A DNA stretch of 64,000 nucleotides, taken from the NCBI RefSeq assembly GCF_019219025.1, contig NZ_JAHUWN010000001.1:310001-374000 (forward strand), given 5' to 3'. Under the pieces are notes generated by a model that was not told the DNA's origin, made no database searches, and saw only the letters and a list, made by a program, of their open reading frames with translations. Source of the DNA: Bacillus sp. sid0103 (lineage in GTDB: Bacteria; Bacillota; Bacilli; Bacillales_B; DSM-18226). Both the position numbers and the translations under genes were made by a program. Position 1 is the first letter of the stretch. Each line of letters opens with the position of its first letter. This document shows positions 1-8,644 of the stretch, piece by piece.

Positions 1-428
1 TTGTCACATAATGAATCACATTGGTTCGGCCAGAGAATTTTTATGCGCTCGCTTGAAAAGTCTGATTCGTTGCAATAAATACCATCAAATGGCCCAAATT
101 TCTCTAATATCGGATAAACAAAAAAGTCAATTCCACCGCTAACAATATAGATTGGTATACCTTCAGTTCGCGTAAATTCTACAAATTCTTGAAATCCCGG
201 ACGAATTTTTGCATGTTCAATCGCAAATGCAGTTAATTCTTCCTTCCTATTACTAGGTAATAAGGAGAATAACTTTCCTACTCCCTCATTAATCGAAATC
301 TGGCTGGCTAAAATTTGATCTTTAATGAGTTCCCATCCGTGAGGAGCAAATTCCTCCATCATTTTAATGATGTTATCACTTTCCGTTACCGTTCCATCAA
401 AATCACAAAAAATTACAGGTTTTGTCAT
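1..428 (-). CDS. mtnX: MtnX, HK-MTPenyl-1-P phosphatase (3' end outside window)
   Basis: HAD-family phosphatase of the methionine salvage pathway; it dephosphorylates the 2-hydroxy-3-keto-5-methylthiopentenyl-1-phosphate formed after MtnW. The N-terminus reads [18 protein letters not shown], with the HAD nucleophile motif DFDGT at residues 9-13, and IVSGG further on is a typical HAD motif II region. The start ATG (428-426) overlaps the mtnW stop by 4 bases (ATGA), so the two are translationally coupled. About 142 residues are visible before the window edge; the family is usually near 235. mtnB and mtnD would be expected next but lie outside the window. Confidence 0.93.
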   Translation of the reverse strand, partial: MTKPVIFCDFDGTVTESDNIIKMMEEFAPHGWELIKDQILASQISINEGVGKLFSLLPSNRKEELTAFAIEHAKIRPGFQEFVEFTRTEGIPIYIVSGGIDFFVYPILEKFGPFDGIYCNESDFSSERIKILWPNQCDSLCD

Positions 429-1636
429 GCCGTAACCTCGGCATTCCCCCATAGCTGTAATGCAACTTTAAGCTCAGGATTGTTTTTTGCACCTTCTACC
501 AATAACTTGCCTTGAAGATTGGTCTCTATGGCTTGTCGGAATGCAAGGCCACCGCCACGGGCCCCATCTGGATGACCATGTACTCCACCGCCTGCATTAA
601 TAACAGAATCGATACCAAAATCACGTATTAATAAAGGAACTAAGCCAGGATGAATTCCTGCTGATGGAACTGGGAAAGATCTTTTAAAGCTATCAGCAAC
701 TGTTAATTCATTGGCAATGGAGAGTGCTGTTGTTTTTTCCAATGCCACGGTCCCATATGGGGATGGGAATAATGATAAATCTGCACCCGCATAACGGAGA
801 AGTTTGCCAAGCAATAATGAATGGGAAAAACCATACACAGGAGAAGAAGTAAATGCACCACTAACTGCTGGATGAGCCATAAGCGGCAAAGCAATCTCCT
901 TATCCTCTCTTAATTCCTGCAAAACATCTAACCCATAAGAAAAAACATTAAATAATAGGAGGTCTGCACCTAGTTCAGCAGCCTTTCTTGCTTTTTCCTT
1001 CAACTGTGATGTTCTCCCTGTTAGGTTAACTGCATATAAAGTGCGATGTCCTGTTTCTTCATAGACTTCTTGCAATCCTTTTTTTCCTTCAACAATTCTT
1101 TTTTCAAATGGTGTTAATTCATTTTCAAATAGGATTTCATCATCCTTCACCAAATCAACACCACCGAGTGCTTGATGTTTTAACTGCTCTACCAAAAACG
1201 TAAGGTCCTTTCCAAGCACACCTTTAAAGATACTCATTAATAGTGGTCGATTATAGACATTTAATTTCTCTCGAATACCCTGAATCCCGAATCTTGGGCC
1301 TGGGAACTGACTCTTTAATCCCTCATCAAATTGCAAATCGAGTAATTTAATTTTTCCATCCAAAGAAAGCTTTCCGAAAACGGTGGTCAAGATGGCAGGA
1401 AGGTCATTAGAGAAATTAATCGTAGGATAGGCGATTTGGATTTGTGAAAGGTCCTCTTTTTCTGAAGGAATCGCTGCGACCGAAACGACTCTGCCTTTAT
1501 GCTTACGTAATTGGCTTTGCTCTAACTCAGGCAAATTTGTCCATGAACCGACCGTTAATCCAAGAGCAATTTCTTCAGCCTTCTTGGTTGGGCTCTTTTC
1601 ATTATGAAGTAGATAGGTAGCGATAATTTCAGTCAT
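425..1636 (-). CDS. mtnW: MtnW, 2,3-diketo-5-methylthiopentyl-1-phosphate enolase (RuBisCO-like)
   Basis: Form IV RuBisCO-like protein that enolises 2,3-diketo-5-methylthiopentyl-1-phosphate in cytosolic methionine salvage; it does not fix CO2. At 403 aa it has normal length. The metal/carbamate signature [10 protein letters not shown] is at residues 158-167, with K164 the probable carbamylated lysine and D166/E167 the metal ligands. C-terminal glycine-rich phosphate-binding segments ([10 protein letters not shown]) are present. It is the first gene of the operon with mtnX and follows a SAM-I riboswitch at 1664-1821, so it should be expressed when S-adenosylmethionine is low. The ATG at 1636 has a modest AAAGGA ribosome site about 12 bases upstream. 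Confidence 0.96.
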   Translation of the reverse strand: MTEIIATYLLHNEKSPTKKAEEIALGLTVGSWTNLPELEQSQLRKHKGRVVSVAAIPSEKEDLSQIQIAYPTINFSNDLPAILTTVFGKLSLDGKIKLLDLQFDEGLKSQFPGPRFGIQGIREKLNVYNRPLLMSIFKGVLGKDLTFLVEQLKHQALGGVDLVKDDEILFENELTPFEKRIVEGKKGLQEVYEETGHRTLYAVNLTGRTSQLKEKARKAAELGADLLLFNVFSYGLDVLQELREDKEIALPLMAHPAVSGAFTSSPVYGFSHSLLLGKLLRYAGADLSLFPSPYGTVALEKTTALSIANELTVADSFKRSFPVPSAGIHPGLVPLLIRDFGIDSVINAGGGVHGHPDGARGGGLAFRQAIETNLQGKLLVEGAKNNPELKVALQLWGNAEVTA

Positions 1637-1663
1637 TTTAGATACACGTCCTTTTAATCAAAC

Positions 1664-1821
1664 ATAAAAAACCTCTTCACCAAAGAAGAGGTTAGCTGCA
1701 AACTAACATCTTCTCATCTTTCAGCCTAGTTGCTGCAAGAATTAGCACCGTGCTTAAAATTGGGTTTAAGTCGGTTGCCGGGCTTCATTGGGCTTTTCCC
1801 TCCGCCTGCTCTTGATAAGAA
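1664..1821 (-). promoter_or_regulatory. SAM-I riboswitch with terminator, upstream of mtnWX
   Basis: On the minus strand the P1 strands TTCTTATC and GATGAGAA pair perfectly (1821-1814 with 1718-1711) and enclose the SAM-I core, including GATGAAGCCCGGCAACC-like and GCACGGTGCTAATTC segments. A rho-independent terminator follows (AACCTCTTC / GAAGAGGTT, 1693-1670, then a T-run). High SAM is expected to stabilise the aptamer and favour termination before mtnW. The aptamer is about 111 nt, the usual size. Confidence 0.93.
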
Positions 1822-1870
1822 AACGATTCGTATTTTATTAAGTTCATAATCCTGTTCAACTTTAATTTGC

Positions 1871-1899
1871 ATTATCGCAAGAAATAAATAAAATGTCAA
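1871..1899 (-). promoter_or_regulatory. SigA-type promoter for mtnWX
   Basis: Read on the minus strand, TTGACA (1899-1894), a 17-bp spacer and GATAAT (1876-1871) form a near-consensus vegetative promoter. Transcription would begin about 40 bases before the SAM aptamer. Confidence 0.75.
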
Positions 1900-1954
1900 T
1901 CTATTTAACTGGCTAATCAGAATTTTTAACAAAATTCTGAACGCATAAGTGCAA

Positions 1955-3175
1955 CTACTCCTCTGCCTTCACCCTAAGGGACTCGCCAGTCGGAGAGTTT
2001 TCTTTAAATATTTCCAAACGACTAATTCTTTCGACGGCTTCGGCTAACCGTTGTTCTGATGAAAGTAACCCTACCCGAACATACCCCTCACCAAATTCAC
2101 CAAATCCAATTCCAGGGGCAACCATTATATGGGCCTGTTCAAGGAGAATATTAGCAAATTCCGCAGAGGAAAACCCTTCAGGAACCTTTAGCCACGCGAA
2201 AAAAGATCCCTTTGGTGCGCTGACATTCCAGCCTAAAGATCGAAGCCCATCAATCAGAACATTCCTTCTTCGTTCATAAAGTATGTTTAGTTCTTTTACA
2301 CAATCCTGAGGTCCTGTTAGGGCCTCTCTAGCTGCTTCTTGAACGGCCCCAAATAAACTAACATACAAATGGTCCTGTAAAAGTTCTATAGCGGAAACGA
2401 CGCTCTCATTCCCAATCGCAAAACCCACACGCCAGCCTGCCATGTTATAGGTTTTAGACAAGGTATAAATTTCAATTCCAACGTCCTTTGCCCCTGGAAC
2501 TTGTAAAAAGCTTAATGGTTTTTCTCCGTCAAAACCAACGGCCCCATAGGCAAAATCGTGGACAATACAAATGTCATTATCATTCGCAAGTTTTACAGTT
2601 TCTTCAAAAAATTCACTTGTCGCTACAGCGCCAGTTGGATTATTAGGATAATTAAGAAACATTAGCTTTGCTTTAGCTAAGACATTCTCATCTAATTCGT
2701 TATAATCAGGCAAAAAGTTTTTCTGCTCTCTAAGCGGCATCGTAACCATTTCTGCTTTAGCAAGTGCAACTCCAGACCAATAATCCGGATAGCCCGGATC
2801 GGGCACGAGGATGGTATCTCCAGGATTTAATAAGCACTGTGGAATTTCAACTAGTCCTGCTTTCCCGCCAAACAAAATAGCCACTTCTTTATTTGGATCA
2901 ATAGTAACTCCATATTCTCTTAAATAAAAATCTGCCACAGCCTGTTTTAAATAACTGTACCCCTGAAAAGGAGAATATTTGTGGTTTATAGGATTTTCTG
3001 CTGCTTCCTGAAGTTTGGCAACGATATGAGCGGGCGTTGGCTGATCTGGATTGCCCTGCCCTAAATTTATCACATCATAACCTTGTGAAATATATTCCCC
3101 GACTTTTTTAACAAGGGAAGCAAAAAACTGCTTCGGGAGACTGTTTAATAATTGTGATGGTGGAAATTGCTTCAT
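1955..3175 (-). CDS. mtnE: MtnE, methionine salvage aminotransferase
   Basis: Fold-type I PLP aminotransferase that converts 4-methylthio-2-oxobutanoate to methionine, the last step of salvage. From the chosen start the protein is 406 aa. The PLP lysine is K241 in TLSKTYNMAGWR, the substrate/PLP loop NYPNNPTGA is at 175-183, and D207 is in VHDFAYGA. The start is ATG 3175, preceded by AGGTGAG; an upstream in-frame GTG (3184) lies inside that ribosome site and is rejected. It is divergent from mtnU. The order mtnU-mtnE-mtnW-mtnX matches my recollection of the Bacillus subtilis locus, and the sequence closely resembles MtnE there. Confidence 0.93.
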   Translation of the reverse strand: MKQFPPSQLLNSLPKQFFASLVKKVGEYISQGYDVINLGQGNPDQPTPAHIVAKLQEAAENPINHKYSPFQGYSYLKQAVADFYLREYGVTIDPNKEVAILFGGKAGLVEIPQCLLNPGDTILVPDPGYPDYWSGVALAKAEMVTMPLREQKNFLPDYNELDENVLAKAKLMFLNYPNNPTGAVATSEFFEETVKLANDNDICIVHDFAYGAVGFDGEKPLSFLQVPGAKDVGIEIYTLSKTYNMAGWRVGFAIGNESVVSAIELLQDHLYVSLFGAVQEAAREALTGPQDCVKELNILYERRRNVLIDGLRSLGWNVSAPKGSFFAWLKVPEGFSSAEFANILLEQAHIMVAPGIGFGEFGEGYVRVGLLSSEQRLAEAVERISRLEIFKENSPTGESLRVKAEE

Positions 3176-3215
3176 GGTTCTCACCTGCTTTAATGATTTA
3201 TATAATGTTTTTTCA

Positions 3216-3235
3216 TTGTGAAATTCTAGTCACAA
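3216..3235. promoter_or_regulatory. Inverted repeat between mtnE and mtnU
   Basis: TTGTGA, 8 bases, TCACAA form a perfect 6-bp inverted repeat midway between the divergent mtnE and mtnU genes. On the plus strand TTGTGA is also 18 bp from TATAAC and may serve as the mtnU -35. The spacing is 8, not the 6 of Rex or Fnr sites, so no regulator is assigned. Confidence 0.35.
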
Positions 3236-3300
3236 ATGATATAACTTTTATAACAGCTTGTAAAGAAAAAATTCCGAAAGTTCAAATGAGGTGAAAATTT

Positions 3301-4086
3301 GTGAAATTGAAAATATCATGTTTACAAATGGATATCGCCTTTGGTGATCCAAATAAAAATTATCAATCAGCCGAAAGACTCATTGAAAAAGCCCTAGATA
3401 ATCGACCAAATGTTATTGTACTTCCAGAGCTGTGGACGACGGGGTATGATCTAACCCGTCTTAATGAAATTGCAGACGATCATGCCCTTCAAACCATTGA
3501 ATTTCTACAAAAAGCGGCCAAAAAATACCAAGTTCATTTCGTCGGTGGATCGGTAGCTAACCGTGAAAAAAATGGTGTAAAAAACACCCTGCTTATCATC
3601 AATAAGGAAGGCAAACTCGTCCACAAGTATAGTAAGCTTCACCTGTTTAAGCTTATGGATGAGCATCTTTATTTAGAAGCAGGGTCCCAAAAAGGACTTT
3701 TTGAAATTGAAAATAATAAATTTGCCGGATCAATCTGTTATGACATCCGTTTTCCTGAGTGGATACGTGCACATTCAGCTGAAGGTGCTGAAGCATTGTT
3801 TGTGGTAGCGGAGTGGCCAGCTCCACGATTGTCGCATTGGAGAGCACTATTAATTGCACGAGCAATTGAAAATCAATGTTACGTAATCGCCTGTAATCGT
3901 TCTGGTCAAGACCCAAATAATCATTTCGCAGGGCACTCGATGATTATTGATCCTTGGGGAGAGGTTATAGCAGAGGCGGGTAATAACCAAGAAATCTTGA
4001 CAGCAGAAATTGAGATGGATTTAGTCAAGGAGATTCGCAGCCAAATTCCTATTTTTACAGATCGAAAACCAGAATACTATAAGTAA
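3301..4086 (+). CDS. mtnU: MtnU, nitrilase-family omega-amidase
   Basis: Carbon-nitrogen hydrolase of the Nit2/omega-amidase branch. In methionine salvage it is thought to hydrolyse the 2-oxoglutaramate left after glutamine-dependent transamination by MtnE. The 261-aa protein has the full catalytic triad: E43 in LPELW, K112 in YSKLHLF and C146 in SICYDIRFPEW. Translation starts at GTG 3301 with ATGAGGTG upstream. It is transcribed away from mtnE and toward the second SAM riboswitch. The assignment rests on family resemblance and on sitting between mtnE and mtnK. Confidence 0.88.
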   Translation: MKLKISCLQMDIAFGDPNKNYQSAERLIEKALDNRPNVIVLPELWTTGYDLTRLNEIADDHALQTIEFLQKAAKKYQVHFVGGSVANREKNGVKNTLLIINKEGKLVHKYSKLHLFKLMDEHLYLEAGSQKGLFEIENNKFAGSICYDIRFPEWIRAHSAEGAEALFVVAEWPAPRLSHWRALLIARAIENQCYVIACNRSGQDPNNHFAGHSMIIDPWGEVIAEAGNNQEILTAEIEMDLVKEIRSQIPIFTDRKPEYYK

Positions 4087-4114
4087 TTTTTAAAAAAATA
4101 ATTTTCAAAAAATA

Positions 4115-4144
4115 TTGACAATATTATTTTGTTACTGATATGAT
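4115..4144 (+). promoter_or_regulatory. SigA-type promoter for the mtnK leader
   Basis: TTGACA (4115-4120), 18 bp, then TATGAT (4139-4144). It lies about 20 bases before the SAM-I aptamer and would drive the riboswitch leader and mtnK. Confidence 0.75.
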
Positions 4145-4166
4145 TTTTACCAGTTAAATAGATTTT

Positions 4167-4373
4167 CTCTTATCACGAGCTGGCTGAGGGATTTGGCCCT
4201 TTGAAGCCCAGCAACCGACCGGAAACCCATTGAATGGGGCGCTTTTTGCGCAGGGGATCCCCCTTTAAAGGCACGGTGCTAATTCCAACAGAAGGATTAT
4301 CTTTCTGAGAGATAAGAGGTGCGACAGACAATATTGTCTTTCAGCCTCTTTCAGATGAGAAAGAGGCTTTTTT
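4167..4373 (+). promoter_or_regulatory. SAM-I riboswitch with terminator, upstream of mtnK; enlarged P3 region
   Basis: CTCTTATC (4167-4174) pairs with GATAAGAG (4311-4318) as P1. The core includes TGAAGCCCAGCAACC and GCACGGTGCTAATTCC. A terminator follows (AGCCTCTTTC / GAAAGAGGCT, 4343-4368, then six T). The segment between AACCGACC and GGCACGGTGC is long and contains its own hairpin (GCGC-TTTTT-GCGC), so the aptamer is about 152 nt against about 111 nt for the mtnW copy. Confidence 0.93.
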
Positions 4374-4420
4374 AGTGCCTTCACGCGCAATTAAGCCTCC
4401 AAAAACTAGGAGGAACCATT

Positions 4421-5605
4421 ATGAGTCTACTAAAACACAAAACATACCAGCCTTTAACAAACGAGAGTGCTGTTGAACTTGCACTTGAATTAAATATTTT
4501 TGCCGGGCAAGCTAAGCTAGACTGCAAGGAAATTGGCGACGGCAATCTCAATCTTGTTTTTCATATTGTGGATGAGTGGGAAGGAAAAGGTATTATAATT
4601 AAACAAGCTCTCCCTTATGCAAAAGTAGTAGGTGAAAGCTGGCCATTAACACTGAAAAGGGCAAAGATTGAAGCAGATGCCTTAAAAATATTCGGACAAA
4701 TCGCTCCAGAATATGTACCTGAAGTTTATTTCACCGATGATGTGCTTGCTGTAACGGTAATGGAGGACCTTTCCCATCTTTTAATCGCAAGGACTGGATT
4801 TAACAACGGGGAAACCTATCCATTGATTTCCAAGCATCTTGGTGAATATCTTGCCAAGACATTATTTTGCACTTCTGATTACGGATTAACCCCAGGTGTA
4901 AAAAAAGAATATGTCCAACAGTTTATCAATCCCGAGCTTTGCAAAATTACGGAAGATTTAATCTTCACCGACCCTTATTTTGATGCAGATACAAATGAAT
5001 TTGAAGAACGTCTCCGTCCTGCTGTCGAAGCGCTTTGGCAGGATAATGAACTAAAATTTCATGTCAATGTTTTGAAGAAAAGCTTTTTAACAGAGGCTGA
5101 AGCCCTCCTTCATGGTGATCTCCATACAGGAAGTGTGTTTGCAGGTCTATCCGAAACTAAAGTAATCGACCCTGAATTTGCTTTCTATGGACCTGCCGGC
5201 TTCGATATTGGTCAAGTATTTGGGAATCTTCTCTTCCAAGTCATTGTGAACAATGAAAAACGCAATCTTTTTATCAATCATATTGAAACGGTTTGGAACG
5301 GATTTGAAGAGCAATATACACTCCTCTGGAGAACAGAAAATAAAGAGGCAGCTTCCATAACTTTTACATTTTTAAACTATCATTTAAGAAAAATATTTGA
5401 AGACTCCCTTGGCTTTGCTGGATGTGAATTAATCAGAAGAACCATTGGACTGGCACATGTTACTGATTTAGATGGGATTGAGGATGAGAAATCCAGAATA
5501 GCCGCAAAACAGAAAACGATTGAACTTGGAAAAATCCTAATTAAACAACGAAAAGAAATCAATAACCTTACAGCCTTTATTAAAACAATAAAAGAATTGG
5601 ATTGA
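4421..5605 (+). CDS. mtnK: MtnK, 5-methylthioribose kinase
   Basis: ATP-dependent kinase forming 5-methylthioribose-1-phosphate, the entry of the ribose moiety into salvage. The 394-aa protein has a protein-kinase-like fold: GDGNLN near residue 39 as the nucleotide loop, K61 in IIIKQ, the catalytic HGDLHTGSV at 231-239 and the metal-binding DPEF at 250-253. It starts at ATG 4421 after AGGAGG and is controlled by the SAM-I leader upstream. In B. subtilis mtnK is paired with mtnA, the isomerase for the next step; here a strong terminator and an opposing regulator follow, so mtnA must be elsewhere or absent. Confidence 0.95.
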   Translation: MSLLKHKTYQPLTNESAVELALELNIFAGQAKLDCKEIGDGNLNLVFHIVDEWEGKGIIIKQALPYAKVVGESWPLTLKRAKIEADALKIFGQIAPEYVPEVYFTDDVLAVTVMEDLSHLLIARTGFNNGETYPLISKHLGEYLAKTLFCTSDYGLTPGVKKEYVQQFINPELCKITEDLIFTDPYFDADTNEFEERLRPAVEALWQDNELKFHVNVLKKSFLTEAEALLHGDLHTGSVFAGLSETKVIDPEFAFYGPAGFDIGQVFGNLLFQVIVNNEKRNLFINHIETVWNGFEEQYTLLWRTENKEAASITFTFLNYHLRKIFEDSLGFAGCELIRRTIGLAHVTDLDGIEDEKSRIAAKQKTIELGKILIKQRKEINNLTAFIKTIKELD

Positions 5606-5609
5606 TAAG

Positions 5610-5641
5610 AGAAAAGCAATCCACTTTTGGATTGCTTTTCT
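5610..5641. terminator. Convergent terminator, mtnK / ArsR-DUF2087 gene
   Basis: Perfect 14-bp stem AGAAAAGCAATCCA / TGGATTGCTTTTCT with a 4-nt loop. It has T-rich ends in both directions and includes the stop codon of the minus-strand gene. Confidence 0.85.
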
Positions 5642-6227
5642 AGTCAATTTTTGCCCACATTTCTTCTGGATTTAGTTCATAAATACCATTTTCGCGAAAC
5701 ATGTAGTGATTAATGATAAATTCTCTGCGAATGGTTGCATAATCATCATGGTATTGTTTGATAAACTCATTTATCTGTTTTTCTTCGTACTTTTCACCAA
5801 TTTTTAAGCCGCGTAACATGTGTTCGAATACAATTAATTTCTTCTTCCGTTGTGCTGGAATATTTTTTAGTTTCCCATTTTTCGTAAAGAAATTTTCGAT
5901 TATTTTTTGTCTCTCGAGACTGGACTCGACCATTACATCCAACTCCTCACTCTTTTTTTCTAACAACTCTGTAAACACCTTTGCCTGCTGGTTGATCAGC
6001 GATTCATTTAGGTAAAAGTAGATGGTGTTCTTGACTCTTCTGTCATACACTACATGGATTTCCCGTAATTTTTTTAAATGATGAGTGATGGTTGGGGCAG
6101 ACAAACCGAGCTTCCCAGCAATCGCCTGTCCATGGAGTGGACCTTTTGCCAATATAGAGACAATCCTAATTCTTGTTGGGTCCCCCATTGTTTTATAAAA
6201 AGCAACCACTTTATCTAACTGGATCAA
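5640..6227 (-). CDS. ArsR-type winged-helix regulator with DUF2087 domain
   Basis: Predicted DNA-binding regulator of 195 aa. Residues about 10-75 form an ArsR-like winged helix (TMGDPTRIRIVSIL, then the recognition region APTITHHLKKL). Residues about 115-190, with GKLKNIPAQRKKKLIVFEHM and YHDDYATIRREFI, match my memory of DUF2087. No cysteine metal site of the ArsR/SmtB type is visible, so a metal is an unlikely effector. It is a single gene read against mtnK, and its target is unknown; the oxidoreductase genes lie behind it on the same strand. Confidence 0.8.
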   Translation of the reverse strand: MIQLDKVVAFYKTMGDPTRIRIVSILAKGPLHGQAIAGKLGLSAPTITHHLKKLREIHVVYDRRVKNTIYFYLNESLINQQAKVFTELLEKKSEELDVMVESSLERQKIIENFFTKNGKLKNIPAQRKKKLIVFEHMLRGLKIGEKYEEKQINEFIKQYHDDYATIRREFIINHYMFRENGIYELNPEEMWAKID

Positions 6228-6308
6228 TGTACAACCTCTCCCTCACGTTATTCGATATTCATCTAATTAGATATATATCAAATTAGTTAAACGATGTCAA
6301 TAACTAGC

Positions 6309-6338
6309 AAAAAAACACTTCCCCAAAAGGAAGTGTTT
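6309..6338 (-). terminator. Terminator of the 2-oxoacid oxidoreductase operon
   Basis: Stem AAACACTTCC / GGAAGTGTTT followed on the minus strand by a T-run, just beyond the alpha-beta subunit stop at 6351. Confidence 0.85.
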
Positions 6339-6350
6339 GACTTTTTTTAT

Positions 6351-8644
6351 TTACAACAATGGATTTTCATCTTTTGCTTTAAGACGCTGCCATCTTTTCT
6401 CCACTTCAGCTTCAAACTCGTCTAACATCGGCTTATTCTCTTCTTTTAGAAGGTGTTTTGTTTTACCCATGTATTTTAACCAATCCGAAAGCGGAATGCG
6501 TTTGTTCTTCTCCTCTGGATTGTATGTTATGGTAGTAACACCCTGCTCCACTTCATAAAGCGGGAAGAAGCAAGAATTAACTGCAGCTTCAATAATAGTG
6601 GTGCCGAACCGGTCATCAGATTTCCAGTTAAGCGGGCATGTAATGAGAAGTTTCCCATATACTGTTCCGACATTTTGTGCATACCACTGTGCCTTAGCAC
6701 CCTTTTTAACTAAGTCCTGCGGGAAGGCTTCAGACCCTGTAAACACATATGGAATATTAGTTGATGCCATAATTTGTGCTGTATCTTTATGATGGAAAGC
6801 CTTACCGCGCTGTGTTTTTCCCACTCCGGAAGTACTTGTCATGTGACCAATTGGAGTGGAATAGGACATTTGTGAACCAGTATTCATGTAACCTTCATTA
6901 TCGTATTCAAGCATAATTAGCTTATGACCACGAAGCGCTGTTCCGATAGCTGATCCCATTCCAATGTCCATTCCGCCATCACCCGTAATCAATACAAATG
7001 TAGCATCATCTGATACCTGAATTTCGCCACGGCGTTTTAATTCCATGAACGCTTCAACAGTACCAGAAAGTGTCGCGGCACCGTTTTGGAATAAATTGTG
7101 CATCATCGTTTGCTTATGGGATGTGCTTGGATAGGATGTTGTCGTTACATACGCACAGCCTGTTTGGAATAGTGTAACAATGTCTCCCTCAATTCCTTTA
7201 AAGAACAACTCAAGCCCAGCAAAAATTCCGCAGCCAGGACAAGCCCCGTGACCTGATGCAATTCGCTTTGGTTTACCAGTTAATGCCCGCAGCGGTGGGA
7301 TTTTCACCTTTAATTTATTGGTTTCTTCATCCATTTTCACATCAATTAATCCGCTTTTATAGACATCACCATGCTGTGGCAAAATGACTGGCTTAAGAAT
7401 TTTCTCAGGATTTCCTGGGATGTGACCATAGTAATCAAATGGCTTTTCGGCGAAGCCTTTTTCCATTGTATCTAGTGCCATATCAAAGAAAGCCTGTGCA
7501 TCACTTGCATAGAAATCCTTACCGCCTAAACCAAATACGCGGCTCATGACGATTGTCTTGTTGTCTTTGTCGTCTTGTAGTGCAGATTTAACCTCATGAG
7601 TGAGGTTAGGTCCATTGGCTCCATATGAATCCGCACGTTCCCCAACTAATAGTGATTTTACATTCTTAAGAGCTTCGCGAATTTCCTTGGCAGGGAATGG
7701 ACGAATAATATTCGGACTGATAACACCTGCCTTTATTCCTTGTGCACGAAGTTGATCGACAACATCTTTAGCAGATTCTGCAGCAGAGTTTAATAGAAAA
7801 AGTGCTACTTCTGCATCTTCCATTTTATATAAATCTAGTACTGGATATTCTCTTCCGGAGAGCTTAGCATATTCTTCCGCTACCTCTTTAAATACCTCAC
7901 CAGCATTGTACATCGCTTCTGACTGTTGGAAGTGATTGTTGAGGAAATCATCCCCGCTCATATGTGCGCCAATCGTAACTGGTTTCCTCAAATCCCTAAC
8001 AAAGTTGTAATCTGTTGGACATTCACCAACAAATTGCTGGACAACCCTGCGATCTTTGAAAAATTCAACGCGACGCTTTTGATGAGATGTAAAGAATCCA
8101 TCATAAGCAACAATAACTGGTAAACGAACCTTAGAATGTTCTGCAATTTTTAACGCCATAATATTCATATCATAAACAGCCTGTGGTGTTTTTGCCGTTA
8201 ATATTACCCAGCCGGTATTTAATGCATAATACAAGTCAGAATGATCACCGCGAATATCTAGTGGACCACTGACAGCTCGAGTAACAAGATTCATAACCAT
8301 AGGAAAACGAGTTCCTGATGTACTGGCATTTGTTCAAGCATATATAAGAAGCCATTTGCACTGGTTGCATTAATTACGCGCGCACCAGTTGCCGCTGCAC
8401 CATAGCAAATACCTGCTGAACCGTGCTCACCATCTGCAGGAATCAACTTAATATCATGTTCTCCACGTGTTTTCATTTGATCTAAAAATTGTGCAACCTC
8501 AGTCGAAGGAGTAATTGGGAAGTATCCCATAATATGATAATTGATTTGTGCTGCAGCCATTGCAGCCATTTCATTTCCTGATTCAAATGTTGAAATTTGT
8601 TCTGCCGTATCTTTTGATATTAATTTATCTTCTAAAATAGCCAT
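6351..8644 (-). pseudogene. 2-oxoacid:ferredoxin oxidoreductase, fused alpha-beta subunit, frameshifted
   Basis: Thiamine diphosphate enzyme that oxidises a 2-oxoacid such as pyruvate to acyl-CoA with ferredoxin. The first part (8644-8291) encodes MAILEDKLISK up to GFLYMLEQMPV, the alpha N-terminal pyrimidine-binding domain. The rest (frame of 8300-6351) continues TSGTRFPMVMNLVTRAVSG, then alpha domains II/III, then a complete beta subunit with ACPGCG, the TPP motif ITGDGGMDIG...NEGYMNTG, and further cysteines. The frames join near 8320, where one base appears missing in CCAGT-ACATCAGG; restored, the product is about 764 aa. Start ATG 8644 follows GGAGGGG. It could be a real mutation, a programmed shift or a sequencing error. 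Alpha and beta are usually separate genes, so the fusion is notable. Confidence 0.85.

Noticed and set aside
1726..1932. 68-aa minus-strand ORF upstream of mtnW
   Set aside because: It overlaps the SAM riboswitch and its promoter; the RNA structure explains the conservation better.
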